DNA of 64,000 bases, taken from Bacteroidetes bacterium GWF2_38_335. Its GTDB lineage: Bacteria; Bacteroidota; Bacteroidia; Bacteroidales; GWF2-38-335. The DNA is taken from NCBI GenBank assembly GCA_001769535.1, contig MEOH01000013.1, positions 79,838 to 143,837 of the forward strand, written 5' to 3'. Numbering within the stretch: the first letter of the stretch is position 1; each line of letters opens with the position of its first letter. Below are positions 25,959 through 34,227 of the stretch, one piece after another. The translations under genes and the position numbers were made by a program. The notes below the pieces were generated by a model. The model was not told the DNA's origin, searched no databases, and worked only from the letters and a program-made list of their open reading frames with translations.

Positions 25959-26837
25959 TTAGTTTTTAATCAATTTTCTTTTTGTAATTACATTTTCATT
26001 TTTAAGTTCAATAAAATAAAATCCCTTTGAAAGTCCGGAAATGTTGATTTCACTCAATCCGATAACATTTCCTGAAAGTAGTATTTCTCCATTGAGATTA
26101 TATATTTTGTAAGTTGCTGGCTTGTAAATATTTCTTATTGAAATAGTGCTATTTGCAGGATTTGGGAAAATTGAAATATCATCACTCCATATGGGTTCTG
26201 TAATTCCTGTGATTATTTCTTCACAATCTTCATGGTTCCATTCGTAAGCCGGGTGAAAAGGATTTAAAAACAATCCTGTAGAAGTGTCCTGATAACATCT
26301 TAATGGTCCATTCAATGAACCATCCATAGTCGGAAACATAAATGATGTGTTCCCTATCCCTTCAATTACGTGATTTCCAAACTCAATTACCACGCCATCT
26401 CCACATGTGATAAATTGAATCTTTCTCTCCTGATCATTTACCATTATTAAACTTGTTGAATCAATAATCATCTTTAAGGGTGTTCCATTCCATGTTGAAA
26501 AATACTCAAGAATTATTGTATCTCCTTTTATGGCACTAAAGTCATAGAGCAAATGAAAATTATCATCAGCAAAGAAGAATACACTGTCATTTTCTGAATA
26601 CATGTATTGAAAGGAAGTGCCAATCGTGTCAAGATACCTTTCAACCTCAATTAATTTCCTGCAATTCTTTCCATTAATGATAGTGTCTGAAACTGACTCG
26701 AGAGTTTTAAATGAAGTCACATCGGGATTTAAAGTTCCTTGTGTGTAATGCCAGATTGAACCAATTGGTGCAAAATTCTGGGCCGTAATCTGCAATGAAA
26801 TTGCAAATAAAACCGAAAGAATTGTTGATTTTTTCAT
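25959..26837 (-). CDS. T9SS type A sorting domain protein
   Basis: A 292-residue exported protein with signal peptide MKKSTILSVLFAISLQITAQ. The N-terminal region begins NFAPIGSIWHYTQG, a pattern common in Bacteroidota secreted proteins. The last ~75 residues form a type A T9SS C-terminal domain: IFPNPANSTISI, YKIYNLNGEILLSG, INISGLSKGFYFIELKN and the basic tail KRKLIKN. The protein is thus predicted to cross the outer membrane by the PorV/PorU route and be attached or released. Function of the cargo part unknown. It is downstream of another T9SS cargo gene on the same strand, with an own promoter between. Confidence 0.85.
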   Translation of the reverse strand: MKKSTILSVLFAISLQITAQNFAPIGSIWHYTQGTLNPDVTSFKTLESVSDTIINGKNCRKLIEVERYLDTIGTSFQYMYSENDSVFFFADDNFHLLYDFSAIKGDTIILEYFSTWNGTPLKMIIDSTSLIMVNDQERKIQFITCGDGVVIEFGNHVIEGIGNTSFMFPTMDGSLNGPLRCYQDTSTGLFLNPFHPAYEWNHEDCEEIITGITEPIWSDDISIFPNPANSTISIRNIYKPATYKIYNLNGEILLSGNVIGLSEINISGLSKGFYFIELKNENVITKRKLIKN

Positions 26838-26866
26838 GTCTGACTGTTATTAACGCATGCAGTTAG

Positions 26867-26874
26867 CAAATTTA
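26867..26874 (-). promoter_or_regulatory. -7 promoter element for the T9SS protein gene
   Basis: Minus-strand TAAATTTG is an exact TAnnTTTG match, 29 bp upstream of the ATG at 26837 and immediately after the stop of the upstream gene (26878). Confidence 0.45.
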
Positions 26875-26877
26875 TTT

Positions 26878-28458
26878 TTATTGTTTAATTACTTTTCGAA
26901 AAATAACATTATTATAAGTGTATATCTTTAGAAAATATATTCCTCTGTCATAATTATAAAAATTTATCACTTTATCTGTGATACTTCCTCTAATTAAGCC
27001 CCCCCTGATGTCATATAACTCCATGTATTTCAAATTTTCTATGTCGACATTTAAGTTATTTATTATTGGATTAGGATACAATTTTGGATTATTGATTATT
27101 GAGGTTTCAGATAAATTTGAAAAAAAATCATTAAATCTTGTAACAAACATTTTAAAGTTCGAATATGGGTCTCCGGGGGCAAACAATGTATCAATTACAA
27201 TTTCATCCATATAGGTTCCTCCCAGTAAAATGTCATTATCAGGAAATTTTGCCAATGAGGTTGGATATTCAGGCTGCAGGTTATTATCTCCAATTATAAT
27301 TGAATCGATAAAATTACAGTCAAAATCATATATATTTATGTACAAATAGTCCCAATCCTGACCAGAATAATAAGTGAAATTATTGGATGTTGTTGCTCCG
27401 TAAACCGTAATAGGATTAATATTCCTGACTTCAACCAAATCAAAGTTATCTGAAAATTCTGCAAGAAATCCCGTGCCACCCGATAACTGATAATCTGCAA
27501 TTTCTATTGAATCAGAATAATATATTCCGGAAAGAAAAATAGCATCGGAACCATTAGTTGTCAAAGCCTCTATGGAAAATTCACCAACAGCAGTTATATT
27601 AACGGCCTTTATTTCAATTCCTGAGGTATCCACCACACCTATCAAAGCTTCTCTTGAAGAAAAATACGTTGTATCACCTGTATATGGATTAACAGACATT
27701 TCTAGCCCAGGAATATAAGAAATTCCGGCAAAACTTATTGTATCATTATAATAGCCACCAATAATCAATTTGTCAGAATTCATAATTACGGTGTTATTTG
27801 GAATTGATATCACGCTATATAATTCGATTTCTATAGATTTCGCCCATATAATCTGCCCATATTTGTTGAATTTGACAATAACTGTTTCCCCAATATATTG
27901 ATTGCCATCAATAATAATATTTCCTGCAGTCACTAAATAAATATTATCATTTTCGTCAAGGGTTATTTGTATGTGCTTAACAGTTCCATTATGGGCTATA
28001 TATTTTTTCCACAAACAGTTTCCATCCATGTCCAGTTTTACTATAAGTTCCCCTTGAGAACTTGTAGCTAATAATGTGGTGTCACAAATTGTTATATTAT
28101 TTGTAAAACAACCTGTAAAAATGATATTTCCTTCACTATCGGCCAGAATAGATTTTCCAATGTTTTCATTACCTTCACCTACATGTTTCAACCATATAAG
28201 ATTACCTGATGAATCCATTTTACTTATAAAAATATTAAACTGGTCCAATGGATTCGACATTAATGAAACACCCTGGATACTAATATCTTTAAAATATCCC
28301 AATGCTATACTATTAGAATTTAAATCAACACACACATCGCTTATATAAGAAGGTCCTGTTTGACAATAATTCAACCACTGACAATTCATTTGCTGAGAAT
28401 ATGAACTAGTCGATAAAAATAGTAATAATCCGCAGAATAGTTTACAAATTGTTTTCAT
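26878..28458 (-). CDS. T9SS type A sorting domain protein, beta-propeller-like (SBBP)
   Basis: A 526-residue exported protein with signal peptide MKTICKLFCGLLLFLSTSSY. The body is built of repeats such as GNLIWLKHVG, GNIIFTGCFTNNI, GQIIWAKSIEIELY and NIYLVTAGNIII, the spacing seen in SBBP/delta-60 type beta-propeller proteins. The last ~70 residues are a type A T9SS domain: LYPNPIINNLNVDI, YMELYDIRGGLI, YDRGIYFLKIYTYN, ending FRKVIKQ. It is a predicted cell-surface or secreted cargo. Its interior is very AT-rich. Confidence 0.82.
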   Translation of the reverse strand: MKTICKLFCGLLLFLSTSSYSQQMNCQWLNYCQTGPSYISDVCVDLNSNSIALGYFKDISIQGVSLMSNPLDQFNIFISKMDSSGNLIWLKHVGEGNENIGKSILADSEGNIIFTGCFTNNITICDTTLLATSSQGELIVKLDMDGNCLWKKYIAHNGTVKHIQITLDENDNIYLVTAGNIIIDGNQYIGETVIVKFNKYGQIIWAKSIEIELYSVISIPNNTVIMNSDKLIIGGYYNDTISFAGISYIPGLEMSVNPYTGDTTYFSSREALIGVVDTSGIEIKAVNITAVGEFSIEALTTNGSDAIFLSGIYYSDSIEIADYQLSGGTGFLAEFSDNFDLVEVRNINPITVYGATTSNNFTYYSGQDWDYLYINIYDFDCNFIDSIIIGDNNLQPEYPTSLAKFPDNDILLGGTYMDEIVIDTLFAPGDPYSNFKMFVTRFNDFFSNLSETSIINNPKLYPNPIINNLNVDIENLKYMELYDIRGGLIRGSITDKVINFYNYDRGIYFLKIYTYNNVIFRKVIKQ

Positions 28459-28772
28459 AGTTCGGTTCGGTTCAGTTTAAATATGTTTGCTACTCATTTA
28501 TAACCTTAATATTAATCCTATCTCCATATTACAATGAAAATATGATTAATAAGATCTGTATATTTTTTTGATAACCTCTAACAATAATACTGTTTTTATA
28601 TCAAAAAAACAAGCATAATTACCAAAAACAGTGAAAATACCATTTAAATAAAAAAAGATAATAATATGTTTTACACAACTTTATGAATTTTATAGGCAGC
28701 TCAAATCAAAAATAAATCATTTATCATTGTTTGTTTAATGGAATTTTTTCGCAATTACAAGAAAACACAAGT
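28459..28772. other. Very AT-rich gap without a gene
   Basis: Between a T9SS gene and the parD stop lies about 314 bp of very AT-rich DNA. The only coding-like item is a 18-codon open frame at 28724-28780 on the minus strand, overlapping the end of parD. I see no toxin gene. Confidence 0.5.
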
Positions 28773-28780
28773 TTAGCCAT
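28724..28780 (-). pseudogene. Possible remnant start of a ParE toxin
   Basis: An 18-codon frame begins MAKLVFS with its ATG overlapping the last codons of parD, the position and overlap expected for parE in a parDE operon. It stops after 18 codons. ParE toxins are about 95-100 residues, so this would be the truncated start of a lost toxin or a chance frame. Confidence 0.25.
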
Positions 28781-29021
28781 TTCCCTTTTGCTTTTTTAAC
28801 TTAGACAAATGGACTTCAGGATCAAAAGCATAATCCACCCCACTTTCCATCCCCTCATATATTGCTTCCTTCAGTACTTTTGCTCTGTTTTCTTCCTCTT
28901 CCAAGAGCCGCAGTCCTGCCCTGATTATTTCGCTTACATTTTTATATCTCCCTGAAGCTAAACTGCTCTGGATAAAGTTATCAAAATAACTACCCAGTGA
29001 TATTGAAGTGTTTTTGTTCAT
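28773..29021 (-). CDS. ParD-like ribbon-helix-helix antitoxin (orphan)
   Basis: An 82-residue protein of the ParD/CopG type. It has the N-terminal strand and first helix ISLGSYFDNFIQSSLASGRY, then KNVSEIIRAGLRLLEEEENR, the diagnostic RHH 'S.VIRxGLRLLEE' motif. An acidic toxin-binding helix and a flexible Lys-rich tail follow. In type II systems ParD binds DNA to repress its operon and neutralises ParE. No intact ParE gene follows. A promoter with a palindrome between its -33 and -7 boxes lies upstream, which fits autoregulation. Confidence 0.85.
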   Translation of the reverse strand: MNKNTSISLGSYFDNFIQSSLASGRYKNVSEIIRAGLRLLEEEENRAKVLKEAIYEGMESGVDYAFDPEVHLSKLKKQKGNG

Positions 29022-29036
29022 TATTTTGTTTTTCTA

Positions 29037-29068
29037 CAAAGTTACCAAAAATTGGTATAATTTTCAAG
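29037..29068 (-). promoter_or_regulatory. parD promoter with embedded palindromic operator
   Basis: On the minus strand TAACTTTG (29037-29044) is an exact -7 box, 16 bp before the ATG, with CTTG 20 bp upstream (29065-29068) as a -33-like box. Between them TACCAA (29043-29048) and TTGGTA (29052-29057) form an inverted repeat, ideally placed for ParD repression. Confidence 0.55.
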
Positions 29069-29156
29069 TTTTAATTTTGAAAATTTACTCTATTGTTATG
29101 AGTAATACTTTTCCTTATTTGATGTATTTTGCGTTGACAATAACTCACATCAATAT

Positions 29157-30194
29157 CTATATCCCACAAATAATCTCCCCAGCCCGTTCCACCATCGAAT
29201 CATCAATTCCCAAATGCGTAACCATTCTGATGAGGCCCGGTCCGAATGGCACCATTCTGAGTCCGGCAGCTTCAAATCGGTTCATCATTTCAGTTTGTGT
29301 TGAAATATCTTTTAGTTTAAAAACCACAATATTGGTTTCAACGGGTAGCACATACTCGCACCAGGGTCTTTCGGCAACTGCTGCACCCAGTTTTTTGGCG
29401 CGTAAGTGGTCATCTTTTAACCGCGCAACATTGTTTTTCAGTGCAAATAATCCGGCAGCAGCCAGAAACCCCGCCTGACGCATTCCTCCGCCCATTACTT
29501 TGCGGATGCGCCTTGCCTGCTTGATGTCTGCTTTGTTTCCTAAAAGCAAGGAACCAACAGGAGTTCCCAGTCCTTTGGAAAGACAGATGGAAATGGTATC
29601 GAACAGTTTGCCGTATTTTTCGGGACTTTCACCGGTAACGGCAAGAGCATTGAAAAGACGGGCACCATCAAGGTGAAATTTTAAATTATTTTTATTGCAA
29701 ACATCTTTAATCGGAACCAAATCATTGAAATTCCAAACAGAGCCGCCGCCCTTGTTGCAGGTATTTTCTATGACCACCAGTCGCGATAAAGGGTTGTGAA
29801 CGTCTTCAGGATTATTCAGCGATGCCATGACATCTTCGGCTTTAAACAAGCCCCTTTCTCCGTTTATCAACTTCACCGAGCAACTGGAATTAAACCCGAT
29901 TCCACCGCCCTCGTAACGATAAACATGATACAGTTGGTCGCAGATTACTTCGTCGCCCGGACGGGTATGCAATTTTATGGCAATCTGATTGGTCATGGTA
30001 CCCGAGGGACAGAATATTGCAGCTTCCATTCCGAACATATCAGCAGCAAATTCCTGAAGTTCAATAACGGTAGGATCTTCCTCAAACACATCGTCCCCGA
30101 CCTTAGCATTTAAAATGCAGTCCATCATCGCTTTAGTAGGTAAAGTCACCGTGTCGCTTCGCAAATCAATAATTGTTTTTCCTTCTGATTTCAT
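29157..30194 (-). CDS. Low-specificity L-threonine aldolase
   Basis: A 345-residue PLP enzyme that cleaves threonine or allo-threonine to glycine and acetaldehyde. It starts IDLRSDTVTLPTKAMM, the classical threonine aldolase N-terminus. The Asp-containing segment is KFHLDGARLFNALA and the PLP-binding lysine is in SICLSKGLGTPVGS (about residue 206). RIRKVMGGGMRQAGFLAA is also typical of the family. The length is normal. It stands alone on the minus strand, divergent from the Dabb gene. Confidence 0.93.
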   Translation of the reverse strand: MKSEGKTIIDLRSDTVTLPTKAMMDCILNAKVGDDVFEEDPTVIELQEFAADMFGMEAAIFCPSGTMTNQIAIKLHTRPGDEVICDQLYHVYRYEGGGIGFNSSCSVKLINGERGLFKAEDVMASLNNPEDVHNPLSRLVVIENTCNKGGGSVWNFNDLVPIKDVCNKNNLKFHLDGARLFNALAVTGESPEKYGKLFDTISICLSKGLGTPVGSLLLGNKADIKQARRIRKVMGGGMRQAGFLAAAGLFALKNNVARLKDDHLRAKKLGAAVAERPWCEYVLPVETNIVVFKLKDISTQTEMMNRFEAAGLRMVPFGPGLIRMVTHLGIDDSMVERAGEIICGI

Positions 30195-30284
30195 TTTTCT
30201 GAAATTTTTATCCTATAAAAGTGAGAAAAATTATAATTTTAAGCACTAATCAAAGCTTGATTTTTTTACAAAAAGCATAAAAAT

Positions 30285-30587
30285 ATGATCAGACACATAG
30301 TGATGTTCAAACTGAAACAGGAATACAGTGCAGAAGAAAAAGCAAAATACGCAGCAGAAATCAAGGAAAAGCTAGTCATGCTGCCTGCAAAAATCCCCGT
30401 GATTAAGAAATATGAAGTAGGTCTGGATGTTTTACAAACCGACCGGTCATATGATATTGTATTAATCGCTGAATTTGAAGATATTAAAGCACTTGACAAA
30501 TACACAGTTCACCCCGATCATCAGGAAGCGGTTGTGCTAATAAGAAAACATAGAAACGAAATTGCTGTTTTGGATTATAAATTTTAA
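30285..30587 (+). CDS. Dabb family (stress-responsive A/B barrel) protein
   Basis: A 100-residue single Dabb domain: IRHIVMFKLKQEYS at the start, an Ala/Glu-rich helix, IKKYEVGLDVLQTDRSYDIV and a C-terminal DHQEAVVLIRKHRNEIAV. These small alpha-beta barrels form dimers, and in some organisms they are linked to stress response or polyketide and catechol chemistry; here the role is unknown. Its stop codon begins an 8-bp tandem repeat array that runs up to the manA start. Confidence 0.85.
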   Translation: MIRHIVMFKLKQEYSAEEKAKYAAEIKEKLVMLPAKIPVIKKYEVGLDVLQTDRSYDIVLIAEFEDIKALDKYTVHPDHQEAVVLIRKHRNEIAVLDYKF

Positions 30588-30640
30588 TCAACTAATCTGC
30601 TAATCAACTAATCAACTAATCAACTAATCTGCTAATCAAC
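30586..30640 (+). repeat. 8-bp tandem repeat array spanning stop to start codon
   Basis: Seven units of 8 bp (AATCAACT, with AATCTGCT at units 2 and 6, the last one base short) run without interruption. They extend from within the TAA of the Dabb gene to the ATG of manA. No purine-rich ribosome-binding site is seen other than within the repeats. Confidence 0.85.
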
Positions 30641-31624
30641 ATGCTCTATCCATTAAAATTCAAAACCATCTACAAAGACAAGATCTGGGGTGGTGATAAA
30701 ATAAAAACCATCTTAGGCAAAGATTTCAGTCCACTGCCCAATTGCGGTGAAACGTGGGAAATATCAGGTGTAGCCGGAGAAATATCGATCGTTGAAAACG
30801 GTGATCTTGCGGGTAACGGACTTGATGAGCTCATTGAAATATATATGTCTGATTTAGTTGGCGAATCGGTATATGAGAGATTTGGTGATGAATTTCCCCT
30901 GCTGATAAAATTTATTGATGCCAGGGAAGACCTTTCCATTCAGGTTCACCCAAATGATGAACTGGCAAAAGAAAGGCACAATGCCTATGGTAAAACCGAG
31001 ATGTGGTATATTATTCAGGCCGATGAAGGAGCCAGAGTCATCAGCGGATTCAAAGGGCAGATTGACAAGATATCCTACCTCGACTACCTTAGCAGAAACA
31101 ATCTGGAAAAAATCCTGAATGAGGAACAAGCAAAAGCAGGAGATGTTTTTTTTATTCGAAGCGGCAGGGTTCATGCAACTGGAAAAGGAATTCTGCTTGC
31201 TGAAATTCAGCAGACTTCCGACATTACATACAGAATATACGATTACAACCGCAAGGACAGCAATGGAAATTTAAGGGATTTGCATACCGATCTGGCGCTT
31301 GACGCCATTGATTTTAATACTGAGAAAAGTTACCGAACCGATTATCAGATCGTAAAAAACACACCATCCAAAATAGTTCATTGTAATTATTTCAACACCA
31401 ATATAATAGAATTTGATAAAAAAATTGAAAAGGACTACATTTTAATTGATTCTTTTGTGATTTACATCTGCATTGAGGGTAGTTTCTCCATTGAACATGA
31501 AGGGGGAAAAGAGTTTGTGAAAAAAGGCGATACGGTATTAATTCCGGCTGCACTTAAAGAACTGTCAATCGTACCGGATTTAAAAGCAAAAATACTTGAG
31601 GTTTACATTCAAACTGAAGAATAA
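30641..31624 (+). CDS. manA: Mannose-6-phosphate isomerase, type I
   Basis: A 327-residue cupin-fold zinc enzyme interconverting fructose-6-P and mannose-6-P, feeding GDP-mannose synthesis. It has the short bacterial ManA length. The start YPLKFKTIYKDKIWGGDKI is characteristic. Zinc ligands lie in LSIQVHPNDELAK (about residues 99-111) and GKTEMWYII. DVFFIRSGRVHATGKGILLAEIQQ carries the next His and Glu, and RIYDYNRKD follows. It heads a run with the TMTC-like glycosyltransferase (43 bp later) and a DPM1-like glycosyltransferase, a grouping that suggests supply of mannose for O-mannosylation. Confidence 0.92.
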   Translation: MLYPLKFKTIYKDKIWGGDKIKTILGKDFSPLPNCGETWEISGVAGEISIVENGDLAGNGLDELIEIYMSDLVGESVYERFGDEFPLLIKFIDAREDLSIQVHPNDELAKERHNAYGKTEMWYIIQADEGARVISGFKGQIDKISYLDYLSRNNLEKILNEEQAKAGDVFFIRSGRVHATGKGILLAEIQQTSDITYRIYDYNRKDSNGNLRDLHTDLALDAIDFNTEKSYRTDYQIVKNTPSKIVHCNYFNTNIIEFDKKIEKDYILIDSFVIYICIEGSFSIEHEGGKEFVKKGDTVLIPAALKELSIVPDLKAKILEVYIQTEE

Positions 31625-31637
31625 TTAAAAAAATTGC

Positions 31638-31645
31638 TATTTTTG
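31638..31645 (+). promoter_or_regulatory. -7 promoter element before the TMTC-like gene
   Basis: TATTTTTG is an exact TAnnTTTG match located 22 bp upstream of the ATG at 31668, in the 43-bp gap after manA. The TMTC-like gene may therefore also be transcribed independently. Confidence 0.45.
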
Positions 31646-31667
31646 ATTTATTGTTAATTCAAAAAGA

Positions 31668-34226
31668 ATGAAAAAAGAACAAAAAAAACAGCTGAAAGAT
31701 CAGAAAAATGTGAAGAAAACAGGTCAGCCTGCTGTTAATAGTCAATTTACCGAAAGCAAATTCAAGCCAAACTGGACAGCCTATCTGGTCATTCTGATTC
31801 TGAGTTTTATTTTATTCGGCAATACACTTTCCCATGAATATGTTCTCGATGATGCCATTGTTGTTTCGGAAAATGAATTTGTACAAAGCGGCACCGGCGG
31901 TATTCGTGAAATTTTTACCGAAGAGCTTTTTAATGGTTTTTTTGAACAAAAAGACAAAAACCTCGTTGTAGGTGGCAGGTATCGTCCCATATCACTTCTT
32001 ACTTTTGCTATTGAATATGAATTGTTTATGGGTACTCCGTTTGACGGTCTTGACAAAAATGTAATCGAGAAAAAACTCCAGACAAGAATTGTTGTCAGGC
32101 GTGACGAGAACAACAAAGTAGTTCGTTTTATTACTCCTTTCAGAAAGTTACAGAAAGACCTTTTTAAAACGGTTATATCTTATGATGATGAGGAAAAAAG
32201 ATTGGCTTCGCGCAAGCAGTTACTGGAAAATGCACCCAAGCTTACCGATCAGGAAAAAATTACCATTCAGGACAATCTCGTTAAGATGGAAAAACGATTG
32301 CCAACCGTTTGGTTTGTCAGTCACCTGATCAATGTCTTGCTTTTTGCCTTAACCGGAATTCTGATTTTTATTGTCCTTACGCGACTGCTCGATAAATACA
32401 ACAACACCAAATGGTATTTTGGCATTCCGTTTATTGCAACGGTTTTATTTATTGCGCACCCTATTCATACCGAAGTAGTGGCCAATATCAAAGGAAGGGA
32501 TGAAATTCTGGCATTCCTCGGTGCAATTCTCACCCTGTACATGTCCTTAAAATATCTCGAAACAAAGAAAATTTATTTTTACGCCCTTGTTTTTGTTTGT
32601 TTCCTGTTTGCCTTGTTTTCAAAGGAGGTTGCTGCCACATTTATAGCAATAATTCCTGTTTCACTTTTCCTTTTTACAGGTGAAAAAGTAAAAAAAATCA
32701 TTTATACCTCTATTCCACTTGTTGCAGCAACAATTATTTTTCTGCTTATCAGGCAAAGCGTTGTTGGTCAGATAAACTCGGCGGAAATTGCCCCTGAGCT
32801 CATGAATGATTCCTTTAAAGGAATGGATTCTGTGCAAAAATATTCAGCCATATTTTTCACCTTGGGTTATTATATCAAATTGCTGATATTTCCGCATCCG
32901 TTGACGTTCGACTATTATCCGTACCATCTTATTGATTTGAGTATTGGTCTGAGCGATCCTTTTGTTCTGATTTCACTTTTTGTTAATCTGGCACTTTTCG
33001 GATATGTGCTTTATATAATTTTTAAAATGCTGCTTAGTCTTTTCAATTCGCAAAAAGAGTGGAAGCCAAAAAATCCGGTGATACAATATGGATTAATTAT
33101 TTATTTCATTGCCATCATCCCAACCTCAAACTTATTCTTCCCAATTGGTGTTTTCATGAATGAAAGGTTTGTTTATGGCGCTTCGCTGGGATTTGTTTTA
33201 ATCCTCGCTTACCTTCTTCAGGAAAAGCTGCCACTGCTTATAAAAAACCGCCAAACCCACTTATATTCATTATCAGCAATTGTCATTGTTATTTTAGGTT
33301 TGTATTCATTTAAAACCATTGATAGAAATACTGTTTGGAAAAATGATTTCACTTTGTTTACCAATGATGTTAAGATATCGGTAAACGGAGCAAAAAGTAA
33401 TACCTCAGCAGGAGGAAAACTCATTGAATATGCAGGGTTTGCCGAAAACAAAGATAAACGTGAAGAATATCTGAACCAGGCAATCGTATATCTGAAAAAA
33501 GCTGTTGAAATTCACCCCGAATACGCCGATGCTTTGATTTTACTTGGAAATGCCTATTGGGAATTAAACAGAAACATGGACAGTGTGATGTATTATTACA
33601 CCGAAATCATCAAACTCAATCCATATCATGACAGGGTGCGGACCAACATTTTCGGTACCATCATCACCCTTGAATTTGACAAGCCCGAACTGGCCGATCA
33701 AAATATTAAGCTGCTCACAAAACTATGGAATACAAAGGGAAAAGTAAAATCAAAGGAAAAAGGCGAATATTACATTGAATTCGGTAAAGTTTCTTGGGAA
33801 GTAAATTATCGCTTGGGTCGTATTTACGGGCGATACAAAAATGATCTTCCCAATTCCATTAAATATTTTGAAGCTGCCCGAAATCTGAATCCTTCAGACA
33901 TGGATTTGTTAAAAGATCTTGGTACCGCGTATGGCATGACCAATAATTTTGAAAAATCCATAGATGTTCTCAGTTCAGCACTTAAAATAACTCCGGATGA
34001 TGCACAAATGACTGTAAACCTGGCCATGAACTATTTCAATCTGGGCAGAAATGATGAAGGACTGAAGTCGTTGGAAAGGGTTTTTTCAATCAATCTGAAA
34101 AAAGAAGATGTTCCTGCGCTGATGAGCATGATGAATATTTATAAGAATTTGAAAATGCAGGAATTGGAAGCAAAAACTGTGCAGATTATCCTTAAACTTG
34201 ATCCATCACTGGCAAAACAAAATTAA
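31668..34226 (+). CDS. TMTC-like membrane glycosyltransferase with TPR domain (predicted O-mannosyltransferase)
   Basis: An 852-residue protein with a multi-spanning GT-C membrane half and a TPR tail from about residue 600. The family signatures of eukaryotic TMTC O-mannosyltransferases are present: an acidic pair EYVLDDAIVV (D61, D62) in the first large loop, YRPISLLTF (about 105-113), and FIAHPIHTEVVANIKGRDEI (about 262-280). Between the first loop and the next helix (about 115-205) there is a charged Lys/Glu-rich insert that typical TMTCs lack. The TPRs (ADALILLGNAYWELNRN, MDLLKDLGTAYGMTNNFEKS) probably bind acceptor proteins on the periplasmic side. It is followed after one base by a DPM1-like synthase. 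Confidence 0.85.
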   Translation: MKKEQKKQLKDQKNVKKTGQPAVNSQFTESKFKPNWTAYLVILILSFILFGNTLSHEYVLDDAIVVSENEFVQSGTGGIREIFTEELFNGFFEQKDKNLVVGGRYRPISLLTFAIEYELFMGTPFDGLDKNVIEKKLQTRIVVRRDENNKVVRFITPFRKLQKDLFKTVISYDDEEKRLASRKQLLENAPKLTDQEKITIQDNLVKMEKRLPTVWFVSHLINVLLFALTGILIFIVLTRLLDKYNNTKWYFGIPFIATVLFIAHPIHTEVVANIKGRDEILAFLGAILTLYMSLKYLETKKIYFYALVFVCFLFALFSKEVAATFIAIIPVSLFLFTGEKVKKIIYTSIPLVAATIIFLLIRQSVVGQINSAEIAPELMNDSFKGMDSVQKYSAIFFTLGYYIKLLIFPHPLTFDYYPYHLIDLSIGLSDPFVLISLFVNLALFGYVLYIIFKMLLSLFNSQKEWKPKNPVIQYGLIIYFIAIIPTSNLFFPIGVFMNERFVYGASLGFVLILAYLLQEKLPLLIKNRQTHLYSLSAIVIVILGLYSFKTIDRNTVWKNDFTLFTNDVKISVNGAKSNTSAGGKLIEYAGFAENKDKREEYLNQAIVYLKKAVEIHPEYADALILLGNAYWELNRNMDSVMYYYTEIIKLNPYHDRVRTNIFGTIITLEFDKPELADQNIKLLTKLWNTKGKVKSKEKGEYYIEFGKVSWEVNYRLGRIYGRYKNDLPNSIKYFEAARNLNPSDMDLLKDLGTAYGMTNNFEKSIDVLSSALKITPDDAQMTVNLAMNYFNLGRNDEGLKSLERVFSINLKKEDVPALMSMMNIYKNLKMQELEAKTVQIILKLDPSLAKQN

Positions 34227-34227
34227 T

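Noticed and set aside
30586-30640. CRISPR-like array
   Set aside because: Units are 8 bp without spacers, so it is a plain tandem repeat; no cas gene is present.
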